A stretch of DNA of 64,000 nucleotides from Nitrosospira sp. (GCA_026399575.1 JAPLQS010000047.1:1-64000), one strand, 5' to 3'; positions 1 through 7,890 are shown, numbered from the stretch's first letter. The notes: a model not told the origin generated them from the sequence alone. Numbers and translations are program-made.

Positions 1-283
1 TAGTTGATGGAACTGGAGATAACCTGCCACAAATTTCAGAAAAATAATAAAGGGTCAGCCCCTGAAGGGTAATTAAAACCATACTTAGTTTTTTGCAGGT
101 GATTATGAGCGAGTGCTGGTGCGGGTTTAGCTGTTTTGGGACTTGGTGATTTTGCGAGAAAGTAGGGATGATTATTGTGAGCTGAGGGGGTATTTCGGAG
201 ATAATTTTGTGGGTGATGTCGAAAAACGGGTGCGCAGTATTTCCGCTTCCAGTGGAAGCCGCATGAAGTGCGGTATTAATCCG
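1..283. other. Left-edge stretch without a supported gene
   Basis: AT-richer than the rest of the window. I see no convincing reading frame, RNA gene or repeat. It lies downstream of the HigA-like antitoxin and belongs to the integrated element whose right end is near 3053. Confidence 0.5.
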
Positions 284-589
284 TTATGCTGCTATTAGTT
301 GGGCGCGTTGTACTTTGGGCGCACCAGCTTTGCGTACTTGCCACAAGTCGTATGCTGCCTGCTCTGCAATCCATAAATCAGCCCGTCCGCCGTTCTCAAC
401 TCCTAGCCAGCCCTCTAAACGTAATGCCATTTCAGGGGAAATTGCGGCACGCTCGTTCAGCACACGGGACAAGGCTGCACGGGTTACGCCTAGCTGCCTG
501 GCAGCCTCGGTGATGGTTAGCCCCAGCGCTGGCAATACGTCTTCTCTCAATGTTCCACCAGGGTGTGGTGGGTTATACATTCTGCTCAT
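284..589 (-). CDS. higA: HigA-family antitoxin (XRE helix-turn-helix)
   Basis: A 101-residue protein of HigA/VapI type, expected to neutralise the HigB-like toxin encoded just upstream and to repress the shared promoter. The helix-turn-helix spans about residues 25-55 (ITEAARQLGVTRAALSRVLN), preceded by the N-terminal HPGGTLREDVL segment typical of HigA. It follows the toxin gene on the same strand with a 12-base gap, the toxin-first order of higBA operons. The start ATG is preceded by GGAGAAAGT-like purines. Family assignment is from motif and context; the specific partner is inferred from adjacency. Confidence 0.88.
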   Translation of the reverse strand: MSRMYNPPHPGGTLREDVLPALGLTITEAARQLGVTRAALSRVLNERAAISPEMALRLEGWLGVENGGRADLWIAEQAAYDLWQVRKAGAPKVQRAQLIAA

Positions 590-601
590 GGTTACTTTCT
601 C

Positions 602-871
602 CTAGTGATAATCCTGATAGTCAATCAATGTGGCATTTTCCCCATCAAAGTCGAACGTCATACGCCAGTTGCCATTTACCCAGACAGACCACTGTCCGGT
701 CGATAACCGGTGTAGATTCCATCCCGGCACGCTCATATCAATGGGGCTTTTGGCAAGATCCAGACGCAATAACTGCTTTCTAAGCTTTGGCGCATGGTGT
801 GGCTGAATACCTGCTTTACTTCCGGTTTCAAAGAAAACCTCAAGCCCCTTGTGCCGGAATGCTTTAATCAT
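602..871 (-). CDS. higB: HigB/RelE-type toxin
   Basis: An 89-residue ribosome-dependent mRNA interferase candidate of the HigB (plasmid maintenance killer) family. MIKAFRHKGLEVFFETGSK at the N-terminus, the LRLDLA segment, PGWNLHRL, and the C-terminal WRMTFDFDGENATLIDYQDYH pattern (split here: WRMTF, then LIDYQDYH) are characteristic. The ATG at 871 is chosen because the family begins MIKxFxxKGLE; a longer frame to 937 adds unrelated residues. It is paired with higA downstream and is the second toxin-antitoxin module in this island. Confidence 0.87.
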   Translation of the reverse strand: MIKAFRHKGLEVFFETGSKAGIQPHHAPKLRKQLLRLDLAKSPIDMSVPGWNLHRLSTGQWSVWVNGNWRMTFDFDGENATLIDYQDYH

Positions 872-955
872 AGCATGATCGTATAGCGTAGCGTTTCGGT
901 TGTCAAGTTGACTGCTTGCTGTACTATTACCTACCAACCCACTCGTACTGGCACT

Positions 956-1276
956 TCATTTCATTCCATGAATGGCAACACTCACCCGCTTGAGCATTTT
1001 AGTCGTCACGCTGGTGCGGCGTTCAACCTGGCTGATATAGGCTTGGCTGACACCGAGGCGTTGTGCGAGTTGCTGTTGGGTGATGCCCGCTTTGATGCGT
1101 GCCGCCGCAACCGGGTTGTCCACATAGTCTTCAAGGACGAATGGAACATATTCCGGTGCGGTTCCGTGCCTGGCCAGCTTTTCTTCAATCTGATCTTTCA
1201 GGACACGATAAATGGCTACCGGCAACAAGACGTACTCGTCTTTGCCGTTGACGGATTTTATTTTCTGCAGTGTCAT
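956..1276 (-). CDS. XRE-family antitoxin of a second toxin-antitoxin module
   Basis: A 106-residue protein with a C-terminal helix-turn-helix (about residues 62-95: ITQQQLAQRLGVSQAYISQVE) and an N-terminal region that starts like a RelB/Phd-type segment (SVNGKDEYVLLPVAIYRVL). Its start overlaps the stop of the upstream RelE/ParE-type toxin gene by 4 bases, so the two are almost certainly translationally coupled. It probably binds the toxin and autoregulates through the palindrome at 1550-1563. The antitoxin role is inferred from domain plus partner. Confidence 0.85.
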   Translation of the reverse strand: MTLQKIKSVNGKDEYVLLPVAIYRVLKDQIEEKLARHGTAPEYVPFVLEDYVDNPVAAARIKAGITQQQLAQRLGVSQAYISQVERRTSVTTKMLKRVSVAIHGMK

Positions 1277-1539
1277 TTGTAGGCGTCTCCACGCGGTTTT
1301 ATTTTCTCTACAGTGATAATCCTGACCACATCCTGTCGTTCAAAGATTACGCGCCAGCTACCCACCCTTAACCGAAAGTACGGTTCGCCCGCGAGTTTCT
1401 TGACGTCCAGCGCAGCATCATCCGGATTGCGGCCCAGTTGCTGCAGCTTTTCAGCGATCCTGAATCGGTCTGGCCTGGGCAGGCTTTGCAGCTTTTTCTT
1501 GGCTTGAGGCCGTATCAGCAATGTGTAGGACTCGCCCAT
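1273..1539 (-). CDS. RelE/ParE-family toxin
   Basis: An 88-residue basic protein with the RelE/ParE fold signature: YTLLIRPQAKKKLQSLPRPDR at the N-terminus (split: YTLLIRPQAKKKL, QSLPRPDR), LKKLAGEPYFRLRVGSWRVIFE-like core (KKLAGEPYFRLR, GSWRVIF), and a C-terminal VRIITVEKIKPRGDAYK strand. The R-V-G-x-W-R-V-I/Y pattern is the hallmark. It is the first gene of a toxin-antitoxin operon with the XRE antitoxin at 956-1276. Whether it cuts mRNA (RelE) or poisons gyrase (ParE) cannot be decided from sequence alone. Confidence 0.9.
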   Translation of the reverse strand: MGESYTLLIRPQAKKKLQSLPRPDRFRIAEKLQQLGRNPDDAALDVKKLAGEPYFRLRVGSWRVIFERQDVVRIITVEKIKPRGDAYK

Positions 1540-1549
1540 ATTATAAGTT

Positions 1550-1563
1550 ATATAATATTATAT
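1550..1563. promoter_or_regulatory. Palindromic operator candidate upstream of the RelE/XRE operon
   Basis: ATATAATATTATAT is a perfect 14-base palindrome, 10 bases upstream of the toxin start codon and 9 bases past the stop of the integrase gene. On the minus strand a TTGAAT and a TATAAT hexamer lie 16 bases apart around it, with the TATAAT touching the ATG. This suits a promoter with an autorepression site, but AT-rich palindromes are easily found by chance. Confidence 0.45.
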
Positions 1564-1572
1564 TCAAGTGGT

Positions 1573-2829
1573 TTAGCGTATGGGAAATTGCAATATCTTC
1601 ACTTGCTTGGCGATTTTGAAGTATTGCAGCAAGCAGGCGGCGATTTGCTCCGCTGGCCGGCGCAGGCGTTCCACGCTGTTGATGATGTAGCCTGCGGTTA
1701 CGTCGTTGCTCATCTTGTGATTCACCAGCCGCTTGAGCGCATACGCCGAGATGTCGATGCTGTCAGCGATGGTGATGAAAGTGCGGCGCAGATCATGCAG
1801 CGTGAACCCTACACCGGACACCTCCATTACTTTCCGAACCTGGACGCGAGGTTCGATCAAGTAGCCGGCTTTTCCGGTTCCGGCAAAGACATATTCGGAA
1901 TCCGCCACAGCCTTTCTGTCCTCCAGCAGGTTGAAAATGAAATCCGTGAGCGGCAATGTAAGCGGCTCTCGGTTCTTGGTGTCGCGGATGGTAAATGAGC
2001 GGTCCTGCATATCGACGTCGGACCATCTCAGGGCTGCAGCTTCCCGGCGGCGCAACCCAGTAAACAGCAGGAAGAACAGATAATCGGCGACCAATGCGGG
2101 TTGTGGAGAAGTCTTGTCATTCTTGAGTTGCATGACGCCTTGATACCACGGTTCGAGCTGGTGGGGCTTGATGAGCGTCTGGCGCCGTCCGATTCGATAC
2201 CAAGCGCGGGTCTGTGTCAGCCGCACCACCGGGTTCTCGCGCAAGATGGCATTGCCTCGGCCATCCTCATACTGTGCGATGGAGAAATTGAGCAAGGCGC
2301 GCAAGAAACGTAGTGCCTGGTTGGCATAAGCCTTCCCGCGCTCGGTGCCAACCTTGGTATGGCGTTTGATCACCATATCTTTACTGATATCGACCAAGGC
2401 TTTTTTTTGCCAATCTAGGAACACGGTTTGTATCAGTCGCCGGTAACCATAAAGTGTACTGGGCCGGAGATTCTTTCTGGCAACAACGAAATCGTCAAAA
2501 GCTTGTTGCAGCATTATGCCTTGTAGCGCTTTCAGTTTTTTCTCGGCAGTGGGATTGCGCCCTGTCGCAATATGTCCGAGAAGTTTTTGAGCTTCTTTTC
2601 GAGCTTGTTCTACAGTCAGCCCAGGGTAACGGCCTAGCGTAAGCCGCTTCACTTTACCTTCGATGCGTTTCTCCAGAATGAATGACTTGGCACCAGAAGT
2701 CGTAACGCGGATTGCAAAACCTTTGAGTTCGGCGTCGCGAATAAAAACTTGTCCTCCTGCAGGAATATTCAACCGGTCTACTACGGATTTTGTTATCCTG
2801 GCGGGGAGTGCTGAGGAAATTGTTGTCAT
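1573..2829 (-). CDS. Tyrosine-recombinase integrase, P4 type
   Basis: A 418-residue site-specific recombinase. The N-terminal DUF4102-type arm-binding domain covers about residues 10-100 (FIRDAELKGFAIRVTTSGAK, LTLGRYPGLTVEQARKEA), a SAM-like core-binding domain about 105-200, and the catalytic domain about 215-400. Catalytic residues are visible: Arg in FTGLRRREAAALRW, His-x-x-Arg in LHDLRRTF, His in RLVNHKMSNDVTAGY, with the Tyr nucleophile in that last segment. Integrases of this class insert at the 3' ends of tRNA genes, and a tRNA-Thr 3' fragment lies 178 bases upstream of its start. It appears intact. Confidence 0.95.
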   Translation of the reverse strand: MTTISSALPARITKSVVDRLNIPAGGQVFIRDAELKGFAIRVTTSGAKSFILEKRIEGKVKRLTLGRYPGLTVEQARKEAQKLLGHIATGRNPTAEKKLKALQGIMLQQAFDDFVVARKNLRPSTLYGYRRLIQTVFLDWQKKALVDISKDMVIKRHTKVGTERGKAYANQALRFLRALLNFSIAQYEDGRGNAILRENPVVRLTQTRAWYRIGRRQTLIKPHQLEPWYQGVMQLKNDKTSPQPALVADYLFFLLFTGLRRREAAALRWSDVDMQDRSFTIRDTKNREPLTLPLTDFIFNLLEDRKAVADSEYVFAGTGKAGYLIEPRVQVRKVMEVSGVGFTLHDLRRTFITIADSIDISAYALKRLVNHKMSNDVTAGYIINSVERLRRPAEQIAACLLQYFKIAKQVKILQFPIR

Positions 2830-2844
2830 ATTTTACATTCTCGA

Positions 2845-2889
2845 AATGCATAATCAGAATGCATAATCCATGTAGACACTATGTAGACA
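2845..2889. repeat. Two short tandem direct-repeat pairs between integrase and att site
   Basis: AATGCATAATC occurs at 2845-2855 and 2858-2868; ATGTAGACA occurs at 2870-2878 and 2881-2889. They sit between the integrase start and the tRNA fragment, where arm-type integrase sites, excisionase sites or an autoregulatory operator would be expected. Function is inferred only from position and spacing of about one helical turn. Confidence 0.45.
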
Positions 2890-3006
2890 GTAGGCGTCAA
2901 ACTATGGGTAGAAGTGTAAAGCACAATAAACCAGAAAAGCAAGTAGAAACAACAGGTTTAGTGCTTCTTCAAGGATCTTAAAACAGCCTAAAACAGGGAA
3001 GAACTA

Positions 3007-3053
3007 GATTTGTAATCAGAAGGTCCCGAGTTCGACTCTTGGTGTCGGCACCA
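3007..3053 (+). other. Attachment-site remnant: 3' fragment of a tRNA-Thr gene
   Basis: The 3' part of a tRNA-Thr(UGU): anticodon loop TTTGTAA at 3009-3015, T-arm CCGAGTTCGACTCTTGG at 3025-3041, acceptor strand TGTCGGC and encoded ACCA ending at 3053. The 5' half (acceptor 5' strand, D-arm, half of the anticodon stem) is absent, and pairing of the anticodon stem breaks down left of 3007. This is the partial copy left by integration into a tRNA gene; the intact gene should lie at the other end of the element, left of the window. Confidence 0.85.
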
Positions 3054-3330
3054 ATACTCATACGGCTTACAGCGATGTAAACCGTTTTCATTCCAAATGT
3101 ACTTGAACAGATGTAACCGGTTTGTAACCGCGATTTCTCAATGACGTGGCATTGCTGCCTCTGACTACAGCACGTCAAATTTCCAACGCGATACCGTGCT
3201 CAACCGGCACAGATGACCAATATTCGGCCGACAGCAACAAGCATGATCATAAATCGCATGCCTGGCGCCGACGGCTATCACATTTGCAGGTACTATCTGA
3301 ATCCGCCCACTCAAGCTATACAATCTCCTG
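3054..3330. other. Intergenic region between att site and hflX
   Basis: No gene seen. It contains an imperfect direct repeat (GATGTAAACCG at 3074-3084, GATGTAACCGG at 3110-3120) of unknown meaning and presumably the hflX promoter, which I could not define. With 2830-3006 this makes a 500-base non-coding stretch at the island boundary. Confidence 0.4.
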
Positions 3331-4681
3331 ATGCAAATCGAAGTTGAAGAGAAATTCAGGTACGCCGTCGTGGCAGCCGTACAACTGCCGAACGTGAGCG
3401 ATAACGAGTTTGAAGCGTCGCTGAGCGAGCTGCGGGAACTCGCAAAAACACTGGGATATGAGGTCATCCGCACGTTTGTGCAGAAGCGCTCAGGCTTCGA
3501 CATGACGGCATACCTGGGCGCCGGCAAGCGGCAGGAAATATGCAGCTTCGTAAACAACGAGTCCGCCGAAACGGAGGACACCGAGCCGGAGGAAATCGTC
3601 ACCAACCCTGATCACCGCGAGATCGATGTCATCCTAGTCGACCACGAGATCTCACCGTCGCAGGCGCGCAACCTGGAAAAGGAGGTTGGCTGCGGGGTCA
3701 TGGACCGCACCATGGTCATCCTCGAAATCTTTCATCGCAATGCCCGCTCACGCGCCGCGCGCGCTCAGGTGGAAATCGCGCGCCTCGGCTACATGGCGCC
3801 GCGCCTGCGTGAGGCGGCGAAGCTTGCCGGGCCGCAAGGGCGACAGCGCAGCGGCGTCGGTGGTCGAGGCGGTGGTGAATCACACACTGAATTGGATCGA
3901 CGCAAGATCCGTGACCGTATCGCTGAACTGCAGCAGGAGATCGTCGCGATGGATGTCGAGCGCAAGACGCAGCGTGCGCGGCGGCAGGAGCGCCAGGGAT
4001 TCGCTGGCGTGGCGCTGGTGGGCTATACGAACGCCGGCAAATCCACCTTGATGCGGGCACTCACAGGAAGTGAGGTGCTGGTCGCGAACAAGCTCTTCGC
4101 TACGCTTGATACCACCGTGCGGGCCCTCCACCCGGAGAGCGTGCCACGCGTGCTGGTCAGTGACACGGTCGGTTTCATCAAGAATGCACGGGCTGGTCGC
4201 CTCGTTCAAGTCAACACTTGACGAGGCGCTGGATGCATCGCTGCTGCTGCACGTCATCGATGCCGGCGACCCCGGATTTGAGCGCCAGCTTGAGGTCACT
4301 GATGGCGTACTGGAGGAGATCGGTGCGCATGTGGTGCCACGCCTCCGCATTTTCAACAAAATCGACCACGTCGGCGATGCAGCGGCGCAAGCTGAACGCG
4401 CAGCAGCCTTGCGGGCACAGTACCCGGATTGCATCGTGATGAGTGCACGCCGCCCTGAGGATGTCGTGCAGCTACGCCAGAAGATCATTGAGTTTTTCCA
4501 GCAGGGGCTGGTTGAGGCCGAGCTTTTCCTTCCCTGGTCGGCACAGCAATTGCGCGGTGGCATCTACACCAGCTGTCAGGTGCTGGAGGAACGCTCGGAC
4601 AATGAGGGCGCTTTCTTCCGGGTTCGTGGCGAGCCCAACGTCATCAAGAACCTGTGCGAACAGTTCAGCCAGGCGCGATAG
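3331..4681 (+). pseudogene. hflX: HflX GTPase, interrupted by a frameshift
   Basis: HflX is a ribosome-splitting GTPase active under heat and other stress. The first part (3331 to about 4185) carries the HflX N-terminal domain (ERYLGAGK-like TAYLGAGKRQEI, VDHEISPSQARNLE, DRTMVILEIF, ARAQVEIARLGYM), G1 GYTNAGKST near residue 231, and G3 DTVGF. The frame is lost at about 4183-4187: after GFIKN it runs to a stop at 4221. The second part (about 4187-4681) continues in another frame as HGLVASFKSTLDEAL with G4 NKID and MSAR. The family normally has two residues (LP) before HGLV, so a 5-base deletion fits best. As read, the product would be a GTPase lacking G4/G5 and the C-terminal domain. Either a genuine lesion or a sequence error. 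Confidence 0.85.
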
Positions 4682-4849
4682 ATTCAGCGCCTTTGCTCCC
4701 AACACGCTGACTCCATCTACTGGGTGTTGGCACCGGTTGAATATTAATCAGAAGATCCAGAGCTGTGGAACAGATGCTTCAAAGGCGGAGTTTTTACGTG
4801 TGGGAAGTCGCCCGCGGAACAGCGCTGGGGGCCAGAGGATCGTTGCTCT

Positions 4850-5650
4850 TTATGCTGCACGCTCCGGGTGCATATGCATCTCGTACCAGAGCAGGCTGCC
4901 GAGTATCAGGCGATCATTGGGCTGCAGGTTCTGGAATTCCATACCATACTCATGGCGCATTGCGCCATTCTCGTCCGACACGCTCTTCGAACTGCGTACC
5001 TGAGCGTGTAGCTCAAGCGACACCGGTACCTCGTGCAGCTCGAACTGCATAGTGAGCCGTATCGGGTCTTCACTCTGGAACGGTTCGGCGATGCCGATGC
5101 GTACCCCGGTCATGCCGATGTTCAGAATATTTCCGGTCATATCCGCCTTGCCGTCAATGGCGATTGTAACCGGGAGGCAGACGCCATGGCGAAACGAACT
5201 GCGCACTACCACCGCCTCGATTTTTTTCGGAAAACCCAGGTGCAGATAGGTATACGGAAAATGCTCTATCTTGAGTATGTTGGTGTTGAAGGCGAACGCG
5301 CTTTTGCCGGTAAACGCCCGCAGCAGCAAATTTTCGCCTTCCTTCACCAATCCGGCCATGATGACTTTCTGCGGCAAGGTGATAAGAATACTGCCACCCT
5401 CTATCCATCCAATCACCTTCCCCAGCACACGCTCCCCTTTTGCTCCGCGGGGTAGCGAGATTGGAATCTTGTCGCCGACCTTGAGGCGCATTTCCGCAAA
5501 AGTGGCAGGGGATGCGATCGGACCTGATTCCGGGGCGTCGGTTGAAGGCGGTGCATCGGCAATTTCGAGTTGCGGAGAGGAGGTTTCCAGCGTGTCGAGG
5601 TGTGGAGGGGGAATTTCCAACGTATCAAGTTGTTGAGAGGCAGTTTCCAT
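4850..5650 (-). CDS. PilZ-domain protein, YcgR-like flagellar brake type
   Basis: 266 residues. A low-complexity N-terminus (about 1-45) repeats LDTLE/LE units rich in Pro, Ser and Thr. A YcgR/PilZN-like domain follows (about 52-150, MRLKVGDKIPISL to FPYTYLHLGFP), then a PilZ domain (about 155-260). The cyclic-di-GMP motif RxxxR is present as RSSFR; the second motif, normally D/NxSxxG, reads NIGMTG, so the serine is replaced by glycine. Proteins of this architecture slow the flagellar motor when c-di-GMP is high. No flagellar gene is in the window, so the target is unknown. Confidence 0.8.
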   Translation of the reverse strand: METASQQLDTLEIPPPHLDTLETSSPQLEIADAPPSTDAPESGPIASPATFAEMRLKVGDKIPISLPRGAKGERVLGKVIGWIEGGSILITLPQKVIMAGLVKEGENLLLRAFTGKSAFAFNTNILKIEHFPYTYLHLGFPKKIEAVVVRSSFRHGVCLPVTIAIDGKADMTGNILNIGMTGVRIGIAEPFQSEDPIRLTMQFELHEVPVSLELHAQVRSSKSVSDENGAMRHEYGMEFQNLQPNDRLILGSLLWYEMHMHPERAA

Positions 5651-5973
5651 CGTGTCCTGTGCAATTAAGAATGAGATTGCTTAAGCCGGCTCTGGTTTAT
5701 TCCAGATCTGAAAATACCCACTCTTTCCCAGCCTGAGTGACGAAACCAATTCTTCATGGATCGGGCTGAACAGCAAGCCCAAGCCACATCACCATGCCTG
5801 AATCTCCTGCGACAGAAATATGGCATGACTCAATGTTCGTAATGTGGACATTGTGCCCGCCCAGATCAATGTCCCGTATAGGAATACTCTGATTCTGCTG
5901 TAGGAATAAGGGAATAGACGAGGGAATTTCTTCAGTTGCCGGATCGGGGGAAACGATCCGTTTTGCTGCCGTG
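5651..5973. other. Intergenic region, 323 bases
   Basis: No gene supported. It holds a perfect 6-bp inverted repeat (GGATCG at 5941-5946, CGATCC at 5954-5959) with a short GTTTT after it on the plus strand; no plus-strand transcript needs a terminator there. The promoter of the PilZ gene should lie near 5660-5750 but is not obvious. Confidence 0.4.
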
Positions 5974-6399
5974 TCAGCGCAGCAGCATCAGTCTGGGAAT
6001 GGCATCCGCACCGGCCCACACGATTGCGTTCTGGCCGAACTGTCTGCCCAGTGCCTCGGCCACCTCAAGCTCCACTCCCAGTGCCAGCAGACTTGGCTCC
6101 GCTGGCCATATGCCGGATGGATCAGAACCCGTGCCTTCGATGATCTGGTCAGTATGACGGCTCAGTTCTTCATGCAGGCGCGCCTGCGCAACTTGATTCG
6201 CTGCGAGACTGTGCGGCTGGCTGCCGGGATTGCAGGCAGTGATGAAGACCGCACATTGCCGGCCTGACGCCGCCAGCAGTTGCGCCAGCGCTTCGGAGTG
6301 CTGATCGATACGCAGAATGATCGCGGCGGAACCGGACCCTGCCCGGTAGTCAGCCGCGCGATAGCTGGCGACGAGATCGGCAGGAATTGCGGACGGCAT
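5974..6399 (-). CDS. DUF3293 domain-containing protein
   Basis: 141 residues, function unknown. The DUF3293 features are visible: LVASYRAADYRAG at the N-terminus, a central FITACNPGSQP segment with an Asn-Pro-x-S motif, and a C-terminal FGQNAIVWAG. The start at 6399 has TGAGG eight bases upstream; a longer frame to 6525 overlaps the upstream gene and has no family resemblance. It follows the metallo-beta-lactamase gene by 10 bases and is likely cotranscribed. Confidence 0.82.
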   Translation of the reverse strand: MPSAIPADLVASYRAADYRAGSGSAAIILRIDQHSEALAQLLAASGRQCAVFITACNPGSQPHSLAANQVAQARLHEELSRHTDQIIEGTGSDPSGIWPAEPSLLALGVELEVAEALGRQFGQNAIVWAGADAIPRLMLLR

Positions 6400-6409
6400 C
6401 AGCAAAACC

Positions 6410-7192
6410 TCAGTCCCGCCATGCCGGAAATTGCGGCAGATCATGAAAGAAAGCCATGTCGTGATTGGGCCACAGTTCTGCGTCTTCAGCGCGGGCAAGA
6501 GCCTTGAGCTTGCGGATGCTGGCAAGCGCCAACGCCGCGTTGTCCTGCCAGCAGCAACCGGGGGCGATTTCCTCGGACAGATTCTCGGTCAGATCGGCGG
6601 CGTCTCCGCAGAGGATCACCGGTCGGCCTTTCGGCAGCTCGATCAGCAGCGACATGTGCCCTGCGGTATGCCCCGGGCTGGTGATGGCCTGCACGCCTGT
6701 TGCAACGCTGTATTCACCAGTCTGTCGGTGCCATTGTTCCGCACCAGCCAACTCGTCGGCAAACACGCCGCCGTCCAGCCCGGTGCGCGCGGCAGCGAGT
6801 TCATCAGCATGGATATGCACTTCGCAGCCCGGCAGATCGCAGATGCCACCGACATGGTCAAAATGCAGATGGCCGATAAAGACCACGTCGATGTCGGATG
6901 GCGTGAGTCCCAGTCGCGCCAGGTAGCGCGGGATACGCTGCTGTTCCTGCATGTTGGGTGCTTCGATCTGCGGGCGCATCGGGTCGAAGTGCTGGGCGCG
7001 CAAGGCTGGGTCAGACAGCTTGCGGTAATCGCAGCCCGCATCGTAAAGGATGCGGCCGTTCGGCGTCTCGATCAGATAGGCGAGAATGGGCGCGTCGATG
7101 AACTGGCCGTGGCCGCGGTTGCGGGTTGAAATGGTCTTCTCGTAGCGCAGCGTACCGGTGAGCAGCGGCCAGACTTTCAGAGCACGTGACAT
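6410..7192 (-). CDS. Metallo-beta-lactamase-fold hydrolase, N-acyl homoserine lactonase type
   Basis: 260 residues, the size of AiiA/AttM lactonases. Dinuclear metal motif HLHFDH at about residues 107-112, then SPGHTAGHMS, CGDAAD and a C-terminal PNHD provide the remaining ligands. The N-terminal region (NGRILYDAGCDYR) and spacing resemble quorum-quenching lactonases, but the same fold hydrolyses many esters and thioesters, so the substrate is not established. Upstream of DUF3293 in an apparent two-gene operon. No clear ribosome-binding site precedes the ATG. Confidence 0.85.
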   Translation of the reverse strand: MSRALKVWPLLTGTLRYEKTISTRNRGHGQFIDAPILAYLIETPNGRILYDAGCDYRKLSDPALRAQHFDPMRPQIEAPNMQEQQRIPRYLARLGLTPSDIDVVFIGHLHFDHVGGICDLPGCEVHIHADELAAARTGLDGGVFADELAGAEQWHRQTGEYSVATGVQAITSPGHTAGHMSLLIELPKGRPVILCGDAADLTENLSEEIAPGCCWQDNAALALASIRKLKALARAEDAELWPNHDMAFFHDLPQFPAWRD

Positions 7193-7278
7193 ATAGAAAA
7201 TTTAAATGGGACGTTTAATATGCGTTGACTGCAAGATATGCACAGAGTGGAGACAGAGCTTGGCAAACTCGCACATGC

Positions 7279-7359
7279 GTAGGCTGGCGGTGAGGCACAA
7301 ACCCCAGCAACCCACTGCAATCCCGTAACGCTGGGGTTCACAAGCTCACCCCAGCCTAC
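7279..7359. repeat. REP pair (BIME-like element)
   Basis: Two inverted REP units: 7279-7308 begins GTAG and contains GCTGGCG...CCCCAGC; 7330-7359 is the opposite orientation, GCTGGGG...CCCCAGC ending CTAC. The GTAG head is the signature of REP sequences mobilised by RAYT transposases. Near-identical elements occur at 7390, 7891, 12707 and 18385. Confidence 0.88.
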
Positions 7360-7389
7360 ATTCACTTACCTGGGGTTGAGACACGAACC

Positions 7390-7419
7390 GTAGGCTGGCG
7401 GTGAGGTACGAACCCCAGC
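7390..7419 (+). repeat. Single REP flanking the RAYT gene (left)
   Basis: A 30-base unit beginning GTAGGCTGGCGG and ending CCCCAGC, 10 bases from the 3' end of the RAYT gene. It is the reverse complement, with one mismatch, of the unit at 7891-7920 on the other side of the gene, so the transposase gene is bracketed by inverted REPs. Confidence 0.88.
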
Positions 7420-7429
7420 AAAACTAAAC

Positions 7430-7879
7430 TCATTCTCCCCATTCCGCCCATCCCTGCGCGACATAACTTGCACCCCAATCCGGCGGAAGAATACCTTCCT
7501 TTATAAATCGATGAATAGATGAATGGGGCCAATCAAATGGTGATTCTACATGGCCATGTTTGACCGGATTGTAATGAATGTAGTCCACATGCCGCGCATA
7601 ATCGGTTTCGTCTCGAATCTGATGCTCCCAATAGCGGCGCTGCCATATGCCGCGCTCGCCTTTCCCGGTACGGCTCGGGCTGATGCGCTCTGTTTTTGGC
7701 AGGCTTCGTGAGAATCCGGCTTTGATCAATGCCCAACGGGTTGGGTAATCCATGTCGTTCGATGGTAATGTCCAAATCGCGTGGAGATGGTCGGTAAGTA
7801 ACGTTCCCGATCTGTCGGCCAGGTTGACGGTAAAGAAGAATGTGCCGCCAGGGGTTAATGCGCGAGTGTAGGTTCTCAT
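7430..7879 (-). CDS. REP-associated tyrosine transposase (RAYT), internally deleted
   Basis: A Y1/HUH single-stranded-DNA transposase related to IS200/IS605 that processes REP sequences. Visible motifs: FFFTVNLADR at the N-terminus, HUH as DHLHAIW, GERGIWQRRYWEHQIRDE, and the tyrosine-bearing HVDYIHYNPVKHG. Family members have about 35-40 residues between NLAxR...LL and DHLHAxW; here they are almost adjacent (SGTLLTDHLHAIW), an in-frame loss inside the Y1 domain. 149 residues with start ATG at 7879 against roughly 180 usual. HUH and Tyr remain, but the fold is probably broken. Confidence 0.85.
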   Translation of the reverse strand: MRTYTRALTPGGTFFFTVNLADRSGTLLTDHLHAIWTLPSNDMDYPTRWALIKAGFSRSLPKTERISPSRTGKGERGIWQRRYWEHQIRDETDYARHVDYIHYNPVKHGHVESPFDWPHSSIHRFIKEGILPPDWGASYVAQGWAEWGE

Positions 7880-7890
7880 GGGTGGGTTGT

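Noticed and set aside
3001-3060. A complete tRNA-Thr gene
   Set aside because: Only the anticodon loop, T-arm, acceptor 3' strand and CCA are present; upstream sequence has no D-arm and no complementary acceptor strand.
4698-4731. Terminator after hflX
   Set aside because: CCAACAC and GTGTTGG pair, but the loop is 18 bases and no T tract follows.
5941-5964. Rho-independent terminator
   Set aside because: The 6-bp hairpin is followed by only four T on the plus strand, where no gene ends; on the minus strand no T run follows.
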